From positions 248,001 to 312,000 of the forward strand of contig CAVQVG010000013.1 in the NCBI GenBank assembly GCA_963717125.1: a stretch of DNA of 64,000 nucleotides. Reading direction: 5' to 3'. The stretch comes from RYN-230 sp963717125 (lineage in GTDB: Bacteria; Actinomycetota; Actinomycetes; Streptosporangiales; Streptosporangiaceae). The position numbers and the translations under genes were made by a program. Under the pieces are notes generated by a model that was not told the DNA's origin, made no database searches, and saw nothing but the letters and a program-made list of their open reading frames with translations. The number at the start of each line of letters is the position of its first letter. Position 1 is the first letter of the stretch. This document shows, one piece after another, positions 33,930 through 43,246 of the stretch.

Positions 33930-36476
33930 GTGGCGAACAATCTCACCCGTGACGAGGCCAGGGACCGGCGGCAGCTACTGGAAGTCAGCTCCTACCAGGT
34001 GGAGCTCGATCTCACCGGGGACAAGACGACGTTCGGCTCGACCGCCGTGGTGCGGTTCCGCTGCGCCAGCCCCGGTGCGGCCAGTTTCATCGAGCTGACC
34101 GCGCCCGCGGTCCGGGAGATCGTCCTCAACGGCGCTCCGGTGCCGCCCAGCGCGTTCGACGGCAACCGGATCACCCTGGCCGGGCTGGGCGCGGACAACG
34201 AACTGCGGGTGGTCGCGGACTGCGCCTATTCGCGTAGCGGCGAGGGGCTGCACCGGTTCACCGACCCGGCCGACGGCAGCAGCTACCTGTACTCGGATCT
34301 GGAGACGTTCGACGCCCACCGGATCTACGCCTGTTTCGACCAGCCCGATCTGAAGGCCACCTTCGAGTTTTCCGTGCTCGCCCAGGCCGACTGGCTGGTG
34401 CTGTCCAACATGGCCGCCGACGTGCCCAGCGAGGCCGCCGGCGGTGCCCGGCGCTGGCACTTCCCGCCGTCGCCGCCGATGTCCACCTACATCACCGCGA
34501 TCGTGGCCGGGCCGTATCACCGGGTCACCAGCGAGCATGACGGCATCCCGCTGGGTATCTACTGCCGCCAGTCGCTGGCCGAGTACCTGGACCCGGCCGA
34601 GATCTTCGAGGTGACCAGGCGGGGCTTCGACTTCTACCACGGCGCGTTCGGGGTGCGGTACGCGTTCGGCAAGTACGACCAGGTGTTCGTGCCGGAGTTC
34701 AAGGCCGGCGCGATGGAGAACGCGGGCTGCGTCACGTTCCTGGAGGACTACGTGTTCCGCTCCCGGGTCACCGATTTCGCCCGGGAGATGCGCGCCGAGA
34801 CGATCCTGCACGAGATGGCGCACATGTGGTTCGGCGACCTGGTCACCATGCGCTGGTGGGACGACCTGTGGCTGAACGAGTCGTTCGCCACCTGGGCCTC
34901 CGTGCTGGCCGAGTCCGAGGCCACCCGGTGGGTCAACGCCTGGACCACGTTCTGCCAGCTGCAGAAGTCCTGGGCCTACCAGCAGGACCAGCTCCCGTCC
35001 ACGCACCCGATCGCAGCCGACATCCCGGACATCGCGGCCGTCGAGGTCAACTTCGACGGCATCACCTACGCCAAGGGCGCGTCGGTGCTCAAGCAGCTGG
35101 TCGCCTACGTCGGCCGGGAACAGTTCCTGGCCGGGGTGCGGCTGTACTTCGGGCAGCACGCCTGGGGCAACGCGACGCTCACCGACCTGCTCGCCGCGCT
35201 CGAGCAGACCTCCGGCCGGGAGCTGGCCGGGTGGTCCAAAGAGTGGCTGGAAACCGCCGGGGTGAATACCCTGCGGCCGGACTTCGTGCTGGACAGCGAC
35301 GGGCGGATGACCGAGTTCGCGGTGGTGCAGACCGCGCCGCCCGAGCACCCGGTGCTCCGCTCGCACCGCATCGCGGTGGGCCTGTACGACCGGACCGCGG
35401 CCGGGCTGAGCCGGCGGCGCCGGGTGGAGGTGGACATCGCGGGCGAGCGCACCGTGCTCCCCGAGCTGGCCGGGGAACGGCAGCCCGACCTGGTGCTGGT
35501 CAACGACGATGACCTGAGCTACGCCAAGATCCGGCTGGACGCGCACTCGCTCAGCACACTGATCAGCTCGGTCGGCGAGTTCACCGATTCGCTGCCCGCC
35601 ACGCTGTGCTGGGCCGCGGCCTGGGACATGTGCCGGGACGCCGAACTGGCCGCCCGGCACTACATCGGCATGGTCATCGAGCACGCCGACACGATCGCCG
35701 AAATCGGCGTGCTGCAGACCACGGTCCGCCAGGCGTCCGGGGCCGCCCGCCGGTTCACCGACCCAGCCTGGCGGCCCGAGGGCATCGGCGGCTTCATGGC
35801 GTCCGGGCTGCGCCGCCTGGCCGAGCAGGCCGAGCCCGGGTCCGACCGGCAGCTGGCCTACCTGCAGGCGTTCGCGGGCGTGGCCATGGGGCCGGCCGAT
35901 CTGGCCCTGCTGGCCGGCCTGCTGAACGGGTCAGCCCACCTGGATGGCCTGGAAGTGGACACCGAGCTGCGCTGGCGGCTGCTGCAGCGGCTGGCCAGCC
36001 AGGGCGCCGCGGGCCCGGCCGAGATCGACGCGGAACTGGAGCGCGACCCGACCGACGCGGGCGAGCGGCGGGCCGCCACCTGCCGGGCGGCCATCCCGAC
36101 GGCCGCGGCCAAGGCGGCCGCGTGGCAGGCCATCGTCAGCGGCACGCTGCCCAGCGCCACGTTCCGGGCCACCGTCAACGGGTTGCAGGACCTCGATCAC
36201 CCGGAGCTGCTCGAGCCGTATGCGACCAGGTTCTTCGAGGTGGTCGGCGACGTGTGGGCCACCTGGAGCAGCGACATGGCGCAGTACTTCGCCAGCAACG
36301 TCTACCCGCTGACCCAGATCAGCGAGCGGACCGTGCGGCTGACCGACGAGTACATCGAGCAGGCCGACCCACCGGCCGCGCTGCGCCGCCTGCTCACCGA
36401 GGGCCAGGACAGCGTGCGCCGGGCACTGCGCTGCCAGCGGGTGGACCGGCAGGAGGGCCAGCCGGAGGCCCGCTGA
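33930..36476 (+). CDS. pepN: Aminopeptidase N (M1 zinc metallopeptidase)
   Basis: 848 residues from GTG 33930, chosen because GGAAGGTG lies about 8 nt upstream; ATG 33912 is in frame but has no ribosome site. A cytoplasmic exopeptidase that removes N-terminal residues. The substrate-binding motif is KAGAMENAG and the zinc site HEMAHMWFGDLVTMRWWDDLWLNESF is of the HExxH-x18-E form. The ERAP1-like C-terminal helical domain runs from about 520 to the end. A tandem repeat array begins at the stop codon. It is the divergent partner of the nitroreductase-rpiB pair. Confidence 0.96.
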   Translation: MANNLTRDEARDRRQLLEVSSYQVELDLTGDKTTFGSTAVVRFRCASPGAASFIELTAPAVREIVLNGAPVPPSAFDGNRITLAGLGADNELRVVADCAYSRSGEGLHRFTDPADGSSYLYSDLETFDAHRIYACFDQPDLKATFEFSVLAQADWLVLSNMAADVPSEAAGGARRWHFPPSPPMSTYITAIVAGPYHRVTSEHDGIPLGIYCRQSLAEYLDPAEIFEVTRRGFDFYHGAFGVRYAFGKYDQVFVPEFKAGAMENAGCVTFLEDYVFRSRVTDFAREMRAETILHEMAHMWFGDLVTMRWWDDLWLNESFATWASVLAESEATRWVNAWTTFCQLQKSWAYQQDQLPSTHPIAADIPDIAAVEVNFDGITYAKGASVLKQLVAYVGREQFLAGVRLYFGQHAWGNATLTDLLAALEQTSGRELAGWSKEWLETAGVNTLRPDFVLDSDGRMTEFAVVQTAPPEHPVLRSHRIAVGLYDRTAAGLSRRRRVEVDIAGERTVLPELAGERQPDLVLVNDDDLSYAKIRLDAHSLSTLISSVGEFTDSLPATLCWAAAWDMCRDAELAARHYIGMVIEHADTIAEIGVLQTTVRQASGAARRFTDPAWRPEGIGGFMASGLRRLAEQAEPGSDRQLAYLQAFAGVAMGPADLALLAGLLNGSAHLDGLEVDTELRWRLLQRLASQGAAGPAEIDAELERDPTDAGERRAATCRAAIPTAAAKAAAWQAIVSGTLPSATFRATVNGLQDLDHPELLEPYATRFFEVVGDVWATWSSDMAQYFASNVYPLTQISERTVRLTDEYIEQADPPAALRRLLTEGQDSVRRALRCQRVDRQEGQPEAR

Positions 36477-36568
36477 GCTCAGCGCGCGCCGGTGCGCTCA
36501 GCGCGCGCCGGTGCGCTCAGCGCGGGCCGCTGCGCTCAGCGCGGGCCGCTGCGCTCAGCGCGGGCTGC
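36477..36568. repeat. 19-bp tandem repeat filling the pepN-malQ gap
   Basis: 4.8 copies of GCTCAGCGCGCGCCGGTGC (two variants: units 1-2 versus 3-5, which read GGGCCGCTGC). It starts at the base after the pepN stop and ends inside the last codons of malQ. Each unit has a small GCGC-TCA-GCGC hairpin. It may serve as a bidirectional terminator. Confidence 0.9.
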
Positions 36569-38423
36569 CGACCGCCCGCGCCACCGCGCGCAGGTCCCGG
36601 GAGTCGGCCAGGTCGTCCAGGGAGACGGCGCGCCCCTCGCCGTCACACAGCGGGATGCGCCAGTTCGGGTACTCGGTCGTGGTCCCGGGCATGTTCTGCG
36701 GCCGCCGGTCGCCGACCGCGTCGGCCAGTGACACGCCGAGCAGCAGGGCCGGGGTACGGGCCAGGAACGCGTAGCAGGCCTCGGTGAACTCGGCCGGGCT
36801 GGGCCGGGCCCCGGCCGCCAGCAGGCCCTCCGCGGCGAGGGCGTCCTGCCAGGCGGCCACGGCCCGCTCCGCCTCGGCCCGCTCGGCCTGGTAGGACCGG
36901 GTCAGCAAGCCGAGCCGGGAGCGCAGCTCGACCTGCTCGCCGGTGACGAACGCGGCCACCGGCGGCAGGTCGTGCGTGCCCACCATGGCCAGGCAGTTGC
37001 GCCGCCACTTGCCAGGCGGCAGCGGCGCGCCGTCCGGGCCGCGCTCGAACCACAGCAACGAGGTGCCCAGCACGCCCTGGCTGGCCAGGTAGTCGCGGAT
37101 CCACGGGTCCACCGTGCCCAGGTCCTCGCCGATGGCCAGCGAGCCGGCCGCGGCCGCCTGGCCGGCCAGCACGCCGACCATGGCCTCGTGGTCGTAGCGC
37201 ACGTAGGTGCCCTGGTCCGGCCGCATCCCGGCGGGCACCCACCACAGCCGCAGCAGGCCCATCACATGATCCACCCGGAGCCCGCCGGCGTGCCGCAGGC
37301 CCGCGCCGATCAGCCCGGCCAGCGGCGCGTAGCCCTGGGCGGCCAGCCGCTGCGGGTGCCAGGGCGGCTGGTTCCAGTCCTGGCCGCGCTGGTTGAACTC
37401 GTCCGGCGGCGCGCCGACGCTCATCCCGGGGACCAGCACGTCCTGCCAGGCCCAGGCGTCCGCGCCGCCCGGGTGGCAGCCGACGGCGAGATCCCGGATG
37501 ATCCCCGTCCGCATGTCCGCCGCGCGGGCCGCCTGCTGGGCGGCGGCCAGCTGGGCGTCGGCCAGCCATTGCAGCCAGGCGTGAAACCGGGCCTGGCCGG
37601 CCAGCCGGGCCCGGTCCGCCGCCACCCCGGCGGACCGGGGCGCGCGCAGCCGCGACGGCCAGGCCCGCCAGTCGGGCCCGTGCCGCTCGGCCAGGGCGCA
37701 CCACAGCGCCCAGTCGGCGAGCGGCTGCCCCTCGCTGGCCTGGTACGCGTCGAACTGAGCCTGCCGGGCGGCGGTCAGCGGCTGCCGGTAAATGATCTCC
37801 AGGGCGGCCCGCTTGGCCCGCCACACCTCGTCCCGGTCGAGCAGCTCGCTGGATGTGTTACGGGTGCGCAGCGGGGCGGCCAGCGAGTCGATGCGCACCC
37901 GGTCACCCGCGGTCAGCGTGCCGTACTCCGGGACGTCCTCGACCCGCAGGTACAGCGGGCTGGTGAAGCGCCGGGTCATCGGCAGGTACGGGGACGCGCT
38001 CAGCGGGGGCAGCGGCTCGACCGCGTGCAGCGGGTTGATCAGCACGAAGTCGGCGCCCAGGTCGGTGCCGCTCCAGGTGGCCAGGTCGGCCAGGTCACCC
38101 AGATCGCCGTGCCCCCAGGACTGCCGCGACCGCACCGAGTACAGCTGGACCGCGAATCCCCATTGCCTGTCTTGTCCGGGGAGGCGACCCCCCTGGACCC
38201 CCCGATCGCCGCTGCCCGCCGAACGCCGGCTCGGCGGAAGCCCGCCTGTGGCGGCCCCCGCCTCGGCGGCGAGATCCTCGGCACCGCTCCCGCCGGCATC
38301 CAAGGCGCGCAGGATCGCGTCGAGCGTTTCTTCGGCTACCTCGACCTGCCGGCCGTGCCAGTCGCGGTAGCTAGTGGCGACGCCACGGGCCGCCGCCCGG
38401 CGCCGGGTCTCCTCGCTCGTCAC
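36555..38423 (-). CDS. malQ: 4-alpha-glucanotransferase (amylomaltase)
   Basis: 622 residues from GTG 38423 (VTSEETRRRAAARGVATSYRDW); GGAGGG is too close for an ideal site, so the start is uncertain and the frame extends to 38495. It is a GH77 enzyme that moves maltodextrin segments between glucans in glycogen and maltose metabolism. The catalytic nucleophile region GGLRVDHVMGLLRLWW, the acid/base Glu in IGEDLGTVDP and the Asp in MVGTHDLPP are all present. A short Arg/Gly-rich insert (about residues 65-90, GLPPSRRSAGSGDRG...) just before the domain start QWGFAVQLY is encoded by a copy of the dispersed double-hairpin repeat. Confidence 0.93.
   Translation of the reverse strand: MTSEETRRRAAARGVATSYRDWHGRQVEVAEETLDAILRALDAGGSGAEDLAAEAGAATGGLPPSRRSAGSGDRGVQGGRLPGQDRQWGFAVQLYSVRSRQSWGHGDLGDLADLATWSGTDLGADFVLINPLHAVEPLPPLSASPYLPMTRRFTSPLYLRVEDVPEYGTLTAGDRVRIDSLAAPLRTRNTSSELLDRDEVWRAKRAALEIIYRQPLTAARQAQFDAYQASEGQPLADWALWCALAERHGPDWRAWPSRLRAPRSAGVAADRARLAGQARFHAWLQWLADAQLAAAQQAARAADMRTGIIRDLAVGCHPGGADAWAWQDVLVPGMSVGAPPDEFNQRGQDWNQPPWHPQRLAAQGYAPLAGLIGAGLRHAGGLRVDHVMGLLRLWWVPAGMRPDQGTYVRYDHEAMVGVLAGQAAAAGSLAIGEDLGTVDPWIRDYLASQGVLGTSLLWFERGPDGAPLPPGKWRRNCLAMVGTHDLPPVAAFVTGEQVELRSRLGLLTRSYQAERAEAERAVAAWQDALAAEGLLAAGARPSPAEFTEACYAFLARTPALLLGVSLADAVGDRRPQNMPGTTTEYPNWRIPLCDGEGRAVSLDDLADSRDLRAVARAVGSPR
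38178..38240 (+). repeat. Dispersed double-hairpin repeat, copy 3
   Basis: Plus orientation, on the antisense strand of malQ. The CCCCCCGATCGCCGCT block is intact; the outer GGGGAGGCGACCCCCC block and inner hairpin are degenerate. It lies in a linker in front of the catalytic domain and keeps the malQ frame. Confidence 0.75.
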
Positions 38424-38483
38424 CCCTCCATGATCGGGCCAACCTGGACTGGCTCGAACAACCCAAGAGTGGTGTGCCAGGTT

Positions 38484-38529
38484 AGCGCGGTGCATTGTGC
38501 CTCGCCGGTGAGGTAAAACGCACCGCGCT
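38484..38529. repeat. Second copy of the two-member hairpin repeat
   Basis: 38487-38511 equals the reverse complement of 1511-1535 over 25 bases. Here the stem is AGCGCGGTGC / GCACCGCGCT (38484-38493 with 38520-38529), with a 26-nt loop holding the shared sequence. It lies between the membrane-protein stop (38545) and malQ. Confidence 0.6.
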
Positions 38530-38544
38530 GACGCAAAGCCGGGC

Positions 38545-39048
38545 TTAGGCCGGGCGCGGGAGGCGGGGGAACAGGGCGCGGCCCAGCCACAGGCCGGCCA
38601 GCGCCTGGAACACCGCGACCAGCAGGGTGGCGGCGATGCCGACCGAGGAATGCGCGGGGAGCCCAGCCAGCGCGGCCACCACCCGCGCGGTGGCCCGGAC
38701 CGCGCCGACGTGCCAGGCCTGCCAGCCGAGTGGCACCGCCCAGCCGAGCGCGGCCACGACCACGGTAGCCAGCAGCGCGGTGCGCAGCCGCCACCGGCCC
38801 AGGTGGCTGGCGATCCCGCCGGCCAGCCCGGCCACGAACGGCATGAACCACCAGCCGATCGCGGCCGCCGCGGCCAGCACGGCCACCGTGGCCAGGCAGC
38901 CGAGCAGCCACAGCGTCACCGGCCCGCGGTGACTGGGCACCCACGACGGGTAGTGCGGGCTGGGCGGCTTACGCGGGGCGGCCGGCGGGCTGCCCAGCGC
39001 GCCCAGCCGGTACGCTCCGCGCTTGCCCAGCCGGCGCAGGTCAGCCAC
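38545..39048 (-). CDS. Hypothetical integral membrane protein
   Basis: 167 residues from GTG 39048, which overlaps the end of the penicillin-acylase gene by 8 bp, so the two are translationally coupled. A polar, Arg/Pro-rich N-terminus with a PSPHYPSW motif is followed by about four hydrophobic helices (about 45-65, 68-80, 88-108, 135-160) with Trp-rich loops. No known family was recognised. The coupling suggests a function linked to the acylase, such as anchoring or secretion, but this is only an inference from position. Confidence 0.7.
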   Translation of the reverse strand: MADLRRLGKRGAYRLGALGSPPAAPRKPPSPHYPSWVPSHRGPVTLWLLGCLATVAVLAAAAAIGWWFMPFVAGLAGGIASHLGRWRLRTALLATVVVAALGWAVPLGWQAWHVGAVRATARVVAALAGLPAHSSVGIAATLLVAVFQALAGLWLGRALFPRLPRPA

Positions 39049-41686
39049 CTGGCACCAGCTTCCACCGGATCACCCCAGGCGTCGTTCCGGCGGGCGACGG
39101 CATCGGCAGGTAGCGCAGGTTCCACCAATCGGCCACTTGATCTTCGTACCACGGTGAGACCGGGTTCTCACTCTGCCCGCCCGGGTAGATTCCCTCGGCG
39201 CTGTACCGGCCCCGGCCGGTCCACTGGACGATCATCCGCCAGCTCGGGCCCGACCGGGACACCGGATAGCCGTAAGCGGCGTCCACCGTCCACGAGTCGC
39301 CGCCGGACGCCCGCGGCCCGTAGCCCAGCGCGGCGGCCTGGGTCAAGGACGGGAACTCCCGGCTGTGCAGCCGCCCCCAGGACCAGCTGGCCGGGGCGCC
39401 GCCGAGCGTCTTGGCCAGGTGGGCGACCGCGGTGCCGAACGCGGTCCGCATCACCTCCGGCGCGGTGCGCCGGTGCCCGCCCGGGGCGGTGAACGCGCTG
39501 TTGTGCGGGTCGGTCAGGGTCCACTGCTCGAGCACTTCGTCGAGGCTGAACTGGTCTACCGGCGACACCTGGAGCCCGGGCCGGTCCCTGTGCACCGGTA
39601 CGGCGGCCCGGTTCCACCACGGCTGGAACACCGCGGACAGGTAATCGGTCCAGAACGTCCACCACACGGCGGCCGCGGCTGAGCCGGCGCTCATCGACCC
39701 GGACCAGGCGTTCAGCAGCTGGGCGGCTTGCTGCTCCGCCGCCGTCAGCTTGGCCCCGTGCGGGTTAGCCCCGTGCGGGTTGGCGCCGTGCAGCGCGGCC
39801 AGCAGCTTGGGCACGATGCGCAGCGCCAGCGGGTCGGTGACGCTGCCCTGCACGGCGGCGAAGCTGGCCGCCGACATGCCGTGGCGGCCGAGCAGCGAGG
39901 AGTAGATCTGGCCGGCCCGGTAGCCGGGGTCGAAGAAGTTCGCGGTGGTGCCGATGTAGTACGGGTAGGAGTCGCCGACCGGGCGCTGGTTGGCGGTGGC
40001 CACCACGTGCCCGGGCGGGTCGTAGACCTGCGGCACCGCCGGGTAGGGGATCACCCCGGCCACGTCGTCGGCCCCGGTGCCGGGCATCGGCAGCCAGGGG
40101 TCGCCGTGCCGCACGATCGGGTAGTAGCCGGCCGAGATGGCGCCGATGTTGCCCCGGTCGTCGGCGTAGACGAAGTTCTGCGACGGGGCGTGCCAGTTGG
40201 CCAGCGCGGCGTGGAACTGGGCCCAGTCGCTGGCCTGGTTGACGGCCAGCATCACGGCCAGGTCGGGGGACGGCACGGCGCCCATCCAGTCCACCGCGGT
40301 GGTCTGCCCGGCCCTGGTCATGATCGGCCCGTGCACGGTGATGTCCACGGTGAGCGGGACGGTGCTGCCGCCGCGGACCGGGATCGTGTAGTGCACCTGG
40401 CGCATCCGCCGCCAGGCGCCGTCCCAGAAGTACTCCCCCGGCCGGCCCGGGCTGGTCTGCTCGGTGTAGAACGCCGTGGCCTGGCTCTGGGTGTCGGTCA
40501 GCGACCAGGCGATGTGCTGGTTGTGCCCGAGCAGCACGCTGGGCAGGCCGGGCACGCTCACCCCGCTGACGGTCAGCCCGGGCGCGGCCAGCGCCACCTG
40601 GTACCAGATCGACGGGATGGTCTGGGGCAGATGCGGGTCGCCGGCCAGCATGGCCTGGTGGCCGGCCACCAGCGGGCCGTTGGCCGCCCACGCGTTGCTG
40701 TCCGGGCCGCCGTGCACCTGGCCCGCGGGCAGCGCGGCCACCTGGGCCAGCAGCGCGGCCGCCGCGGTCGCCTCGGCGGCCGGGATCCGCCGCGGGCCGG
40801 CGGCGGCCGGGATCCGCCCCGGGCTGACAGCGGCCGGGATCCGCCCCGGGCTGGCGGTCGGGGCCGGGGCGCGGGCGGCAGTGAGCGCGGCCTGGCCGGG
40901 CAGCGGGGCCAGGCCGGCCTTACGGTACGGGCCCGGATCGTAGGGGTGCTGCTGGTTCGGCGGCAGGACGGGGAACCAGGACATGGTCCGGGCCGTGCCG
41001 AGGGTCCGGTCCAGCAGCGCGTAGTCCAGCGGCGTGGTGGTGAAGTCCAGTTCCTGGGTGAGATCGCCCTGGATGACCAGACTGTCCACCGGCGTCCAGG
41101 TGGCCGGGTACACGCCGGCCAGCGAGAACAGCGCAGGCCACCGGCGGTCCCGCCGGGTCTGCGCCAGGTAGTCGTTCACCCCCCGGGAGTAGGCCAGCAG
41201 GGCCTGCGCCGCCGGGCTGGACCGGGGCATCTGCGCCCATTCCTGCTGCGCGGTGCGGAGCAGGCCAAGCCGCAGCTCGAACTTGTCCGAGCTCACCGCG
41301 GACGGCCCCGCGAGCTGGGCCAGCCGCCCCTCGCCGAGCCGGCGTTCCAGGTCCATCTCGGCCAGCCGGAACGTGGCGTGCAGGTAGCCGAGGGCCAGAA
41401 ACAGGTCGTGCTGGCTGGTGGCGCGGACCGAGGGCACGCCGTGGCTGGTGAACGACACCTGGACCGGGTGGGCCAGGCCGGGCAGGGTCAGCGCGCCGGA
41501 CTTCGGCAGCGCGGCGCCGGATGCCGAGGTCCACACGCCGCGGCCGGGATCGAGGGCCGGGCCGAGCGGCGGGACCGGGCCGTACCCGAAGGCCAGCACG
41601 CCGAGCAGCACTGCGGACACCAGCAGCGGGATCAGCACCCGGATCACCCGCCAGGCCAGCCTGGGCCACCGGTGCGCCAGTGTCAT
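39041..41686 (-). CDS. Penicillin acylase-family Ntn hydrolase
   Basis: 881 residues from ATG 41686 (MTLAHRWPRLAWRV); the frame is open far upstream to 42562 but that part is antisense to the amidase. The family autocleaves to expose a Ser nucleophile. An N-terminal helix (about 12-32) exports or anchors the protein. The alpha-chain region has VPSVRATSQHDLFLALGYLHA. The catalytic Ser is in GGPDSNAWAANG, preceded by a spacer with three SPGRIPAA-type repeats (GC-rich direct repeats, about 40783-40858), and followed by LAGDPHLP and SLTDTQSQA. Substrates of the group include beta-lactams and acyl-homoserine lactones; which applies is unknown. Confidence 0.9.
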   Translation of the reverse strand: MTLAHRWPRLAWRVIRVLIPLLVSAVLLGVLAFGYGPVPPLGPALDPGRGVWTSASGAALPKSGALTLPGLAHPVQVSFTSHGVPSVRATSQHDLFLALGYLHATFRLAEMDLERRLGEGRLAQLAGPSAVSSDKFELRLGLLRTAQQEWAQMPRSSPAAQALLAYSRGVNDYLAQTRRDRRWPALFSLAGVYPATWTPVDSLVIQGDLTQELDFTTTPLDYALLDRTLGTARTMSWFPVLPPNQQHPYDPGPYRKAGLAPLPGQAALTAARAPAPTASPGRIPAAVSPGRIPAAAGPRRIPAAEATAAAALLAQVAALPAGQVHGGPDSNAWAANGPLVAGHQAMLAGDPHLPQTIPSIWYQVALAAPGLTVSGVSVPGLPSVLLGHNQHIAWSLTDTQSQATAFYTEQTSPGRPGEYFWDGAWRRMRQVHYTIPVRGGSTVPLTVDITVHGPIMTRAGQTTAVDWMGAVPSPDLAVMLAVNQASDWAQFHAALANWHAPSQNFVYADDRGNIGAISAGYYPIVRHGDPWLPMPGTGADDVAGVIPYPAVPQVYDPPGHVVATANQRPVGDSYPYYIGTTANFFDPGYRAGQIYSSLLGRHGMSAASFAAVQGSVTDPLALRIVPKLLAALHGANPHGANPHGAKLTAAEQQAAQLLNAWSGSMSAGSAAAAVWWTFWTDYLSAVFQPWWNRAAVPVHRDRPGLQVSPVDQFSLDEVLEQWTLTDPHNSAFTAPGGHRRTAPEVMRTAFGTAVAHLAKTLGGAPASWSWGRLHSREFPSLTQAAALGYGPRASGGDSWTVDAAYGYPVSRSGPSWRMIVQWTGRGRYSAEGIYPGGQSENPVSPWYEDQVADWWNLRYLPMPSPAGTTPGVIRWKLVPGG

Positions 41687-41703
41687 GTCACCATTCTGGC
41701 TGG

Positions 41704-43128
41704 CTACCACAGCGCGGGATGACGGCCCCGCCACGGCCGGGCCGATTCGAGCTGCGCGGACAGCGAGATGAGAGTGCCTTCCTCGCCCATCCGGCCGGCC
41801 AGCATGACGCCGATCGGCAGCCCGGCCGAGTTCCAGTGCAGCGGCACGTTCACCGCGGGCTGCCCGGACACGTTGAACATCGCGGCGAACGGGGCGAACG
41901 CCTCCTGGCGGGCGAAGTTGGCCGGCGGCGGAACCTCCTCGAAGTAGCCGACCGGCACCGGCGGCTCGGCCAGCGTCGGGGTGAGCACGGCGTCGTAGCC
42001 GTTCAGCACGGACAGCGCGCCGCGCACGATGAACTGAAGGTAGGCCTGCGCCTGGATCAGCTGTTCCGAGGTCACCTCCCGGCCACGCTCGCGCAGGTAC
42101 CGGGTCAGCGGCCGGAGCTGGTCCTCCTGGGCCGGGTCGACCGGGGCCAGCGTGGCCATCGCGTACCACAGGATCTCGAACGGCGGCACGGCGTCCGGGC
42201 CGAACGGCGTGTCCAGGTCCTCGACCTCGTGCCCGAGGCTGGCCAGCAGCTCGCTGGCTTCCTGGTAGGCCGCGGCGCAGTCCGGGTGCACCGCGCCGTC
42301 CCCGATCGGATGGCGCAGCGTCCGGCCGATGCGCAGCCGCCCCGGCGGTCGCGACGCGTAGCCCAGGAACGTCTCGCCGCGGGGCAGCGGCGGCTGGGTG
42401 TACATGTCCCCGGGCTGGTTCCCGGTCATCACGTCGAGCAGCAGCGCCGCGTCGGCCACGGTGCGCGCGATCGGCCCGTCGATGCTCAGCCCGAACAGGT
42501 CCGGCACCAGCGGGGCGCGGGAGATCCGGCCGCGCGTCGGCTTGATCCCGAACAGGCCGCACGCGCTGGACGGGATGCGGATCGACCCGCCGCCGTCGCT
42601 GCCCTGGGCGGCCGGGGCCAGGCCGGCCGCGACCGCCGCGGCCGCGCCGCCGCTCGACCCGCCCGCCGACCGGTTCAGGTCCCAGGGCGTCCGGGCGGGC
42701 GGCCCGACCGCGGTCTCGGTGTAGCAGGGCAGGCCGAACTCCGGCGTGGCGGTCTTGCCGGTGAGCACCGCGCCGGCCGCCCGGATCGCCGCCGAGACGT
42801 AGTCGTCGACGTCCGGGACGTAGTCCGCGAACAGGGCCGAGCCCAGGGTCTGCCGCACCCCGGCCACCATGTTCAGGTCCTTGATCGGGATGGGCACGCC
42901 GGTCAGCGCGGGCAGCGCGGCCGGGTCCGCGGCCCGGGTCACCGCCTTCTCGGCCGCGGCGGCCTGGTCGCTGGCCAGTTCCGCGGTGACGGTGAAGAAC
43001 GCGCCGACGGCGCCGTTCAGCCGCTCGATCCGGTCCAGGTAGTGCGCGGTGATCTGCACGGGTGACAGCTCACGCCGGCGGATCGCGGCGGCCAGTTCGG
43101 CCACGGTGAAATCGTGAATCTCGGTCAC
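41704..43128 (-). CDS. Amidase (amidase-signature family)
   Basis: 474 residues from GTG 43128 (TEIHDFTVAELAAAIRRRE); GTG 43137 is an equal alternative and the frame extends to 43611. The Ser-cisSer-Lys triad is visible: Lys in PIPIKDLN, the Gly/Ser-rich signature NRSAGGSSGGAAAAVAAG with the cis-Ser, and the nucleophile Ser in GSDGGGSIRIPSS. It hydrolyses a carboxamide to acid and ammonia. The specificity is not GatA, because no gatB/gatC is nearby. It ends 18 bp before the acylase start on the same strand, so both may be co-transcribed. Confidence 0.9.
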   Translation of the reverse strand: MTEIHDFTVAELAAAIRRRELSPVQITAHYLDRIERLNGAVGAFFTVTAELASDQAAAAEKAVTRAADPAALPALTGVPIPIKDLNMVAGVRQTLGSALFADYVPDVDDYVSAAIRAAGAVLTGKTATPEFGLPCYTETAVGPPARTPWDLNRSAGGSSGGAAAAVAAGLAPAAQGSDGGGSIRIPSSACGLFGIKPTRGRISRAPLVPDLFGLSIDGPIARTVADAALLLDVMTGNQPGDMYTQPPLPRGETFLGYASRPPGRLRIGRTLRHPIGDGAVHPDCAAAYQEASELLASLGHEVEDLDTPFGPDAVPPFEILWYAMATLAPVDPAQEDQLRPLTRYLRERGREVTSEQLIQAQAYLQFIVRGALSVLNGYDAVLTPTLAEPPVPVGYFEEVPPPANFARQEAFAPFAAMFNVSGQPAVNVPLHWNSAGLPIGVMLAGRMGEEGTLISLSAQLESARPWRGRHPALW

Positions 43129-43246
43129 GATCCGCACCGTAGTCGGGTTGGCCGCGCCGGTCCAGAATCCGGCCACGGTGCCCGCTACCTGCGTGTCACG
43201 CCTTGTTCCCGGGCAGCTACGTATTGCTTCGGTTACGCTCGGTACC

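Noticed and set aside
36477..36568. Possible CRISPR-like array
   Set aside because: Units are directly adjacent with no spacers and no cas genes nearby; it is a simple tandem repeat.
41687..42562. Upstream extension of the penicillin-acylase frame
   Set aside because: It overlaps the amidase in another frame, while ATG 41686 directly precedes a membrane-anchor sequence.
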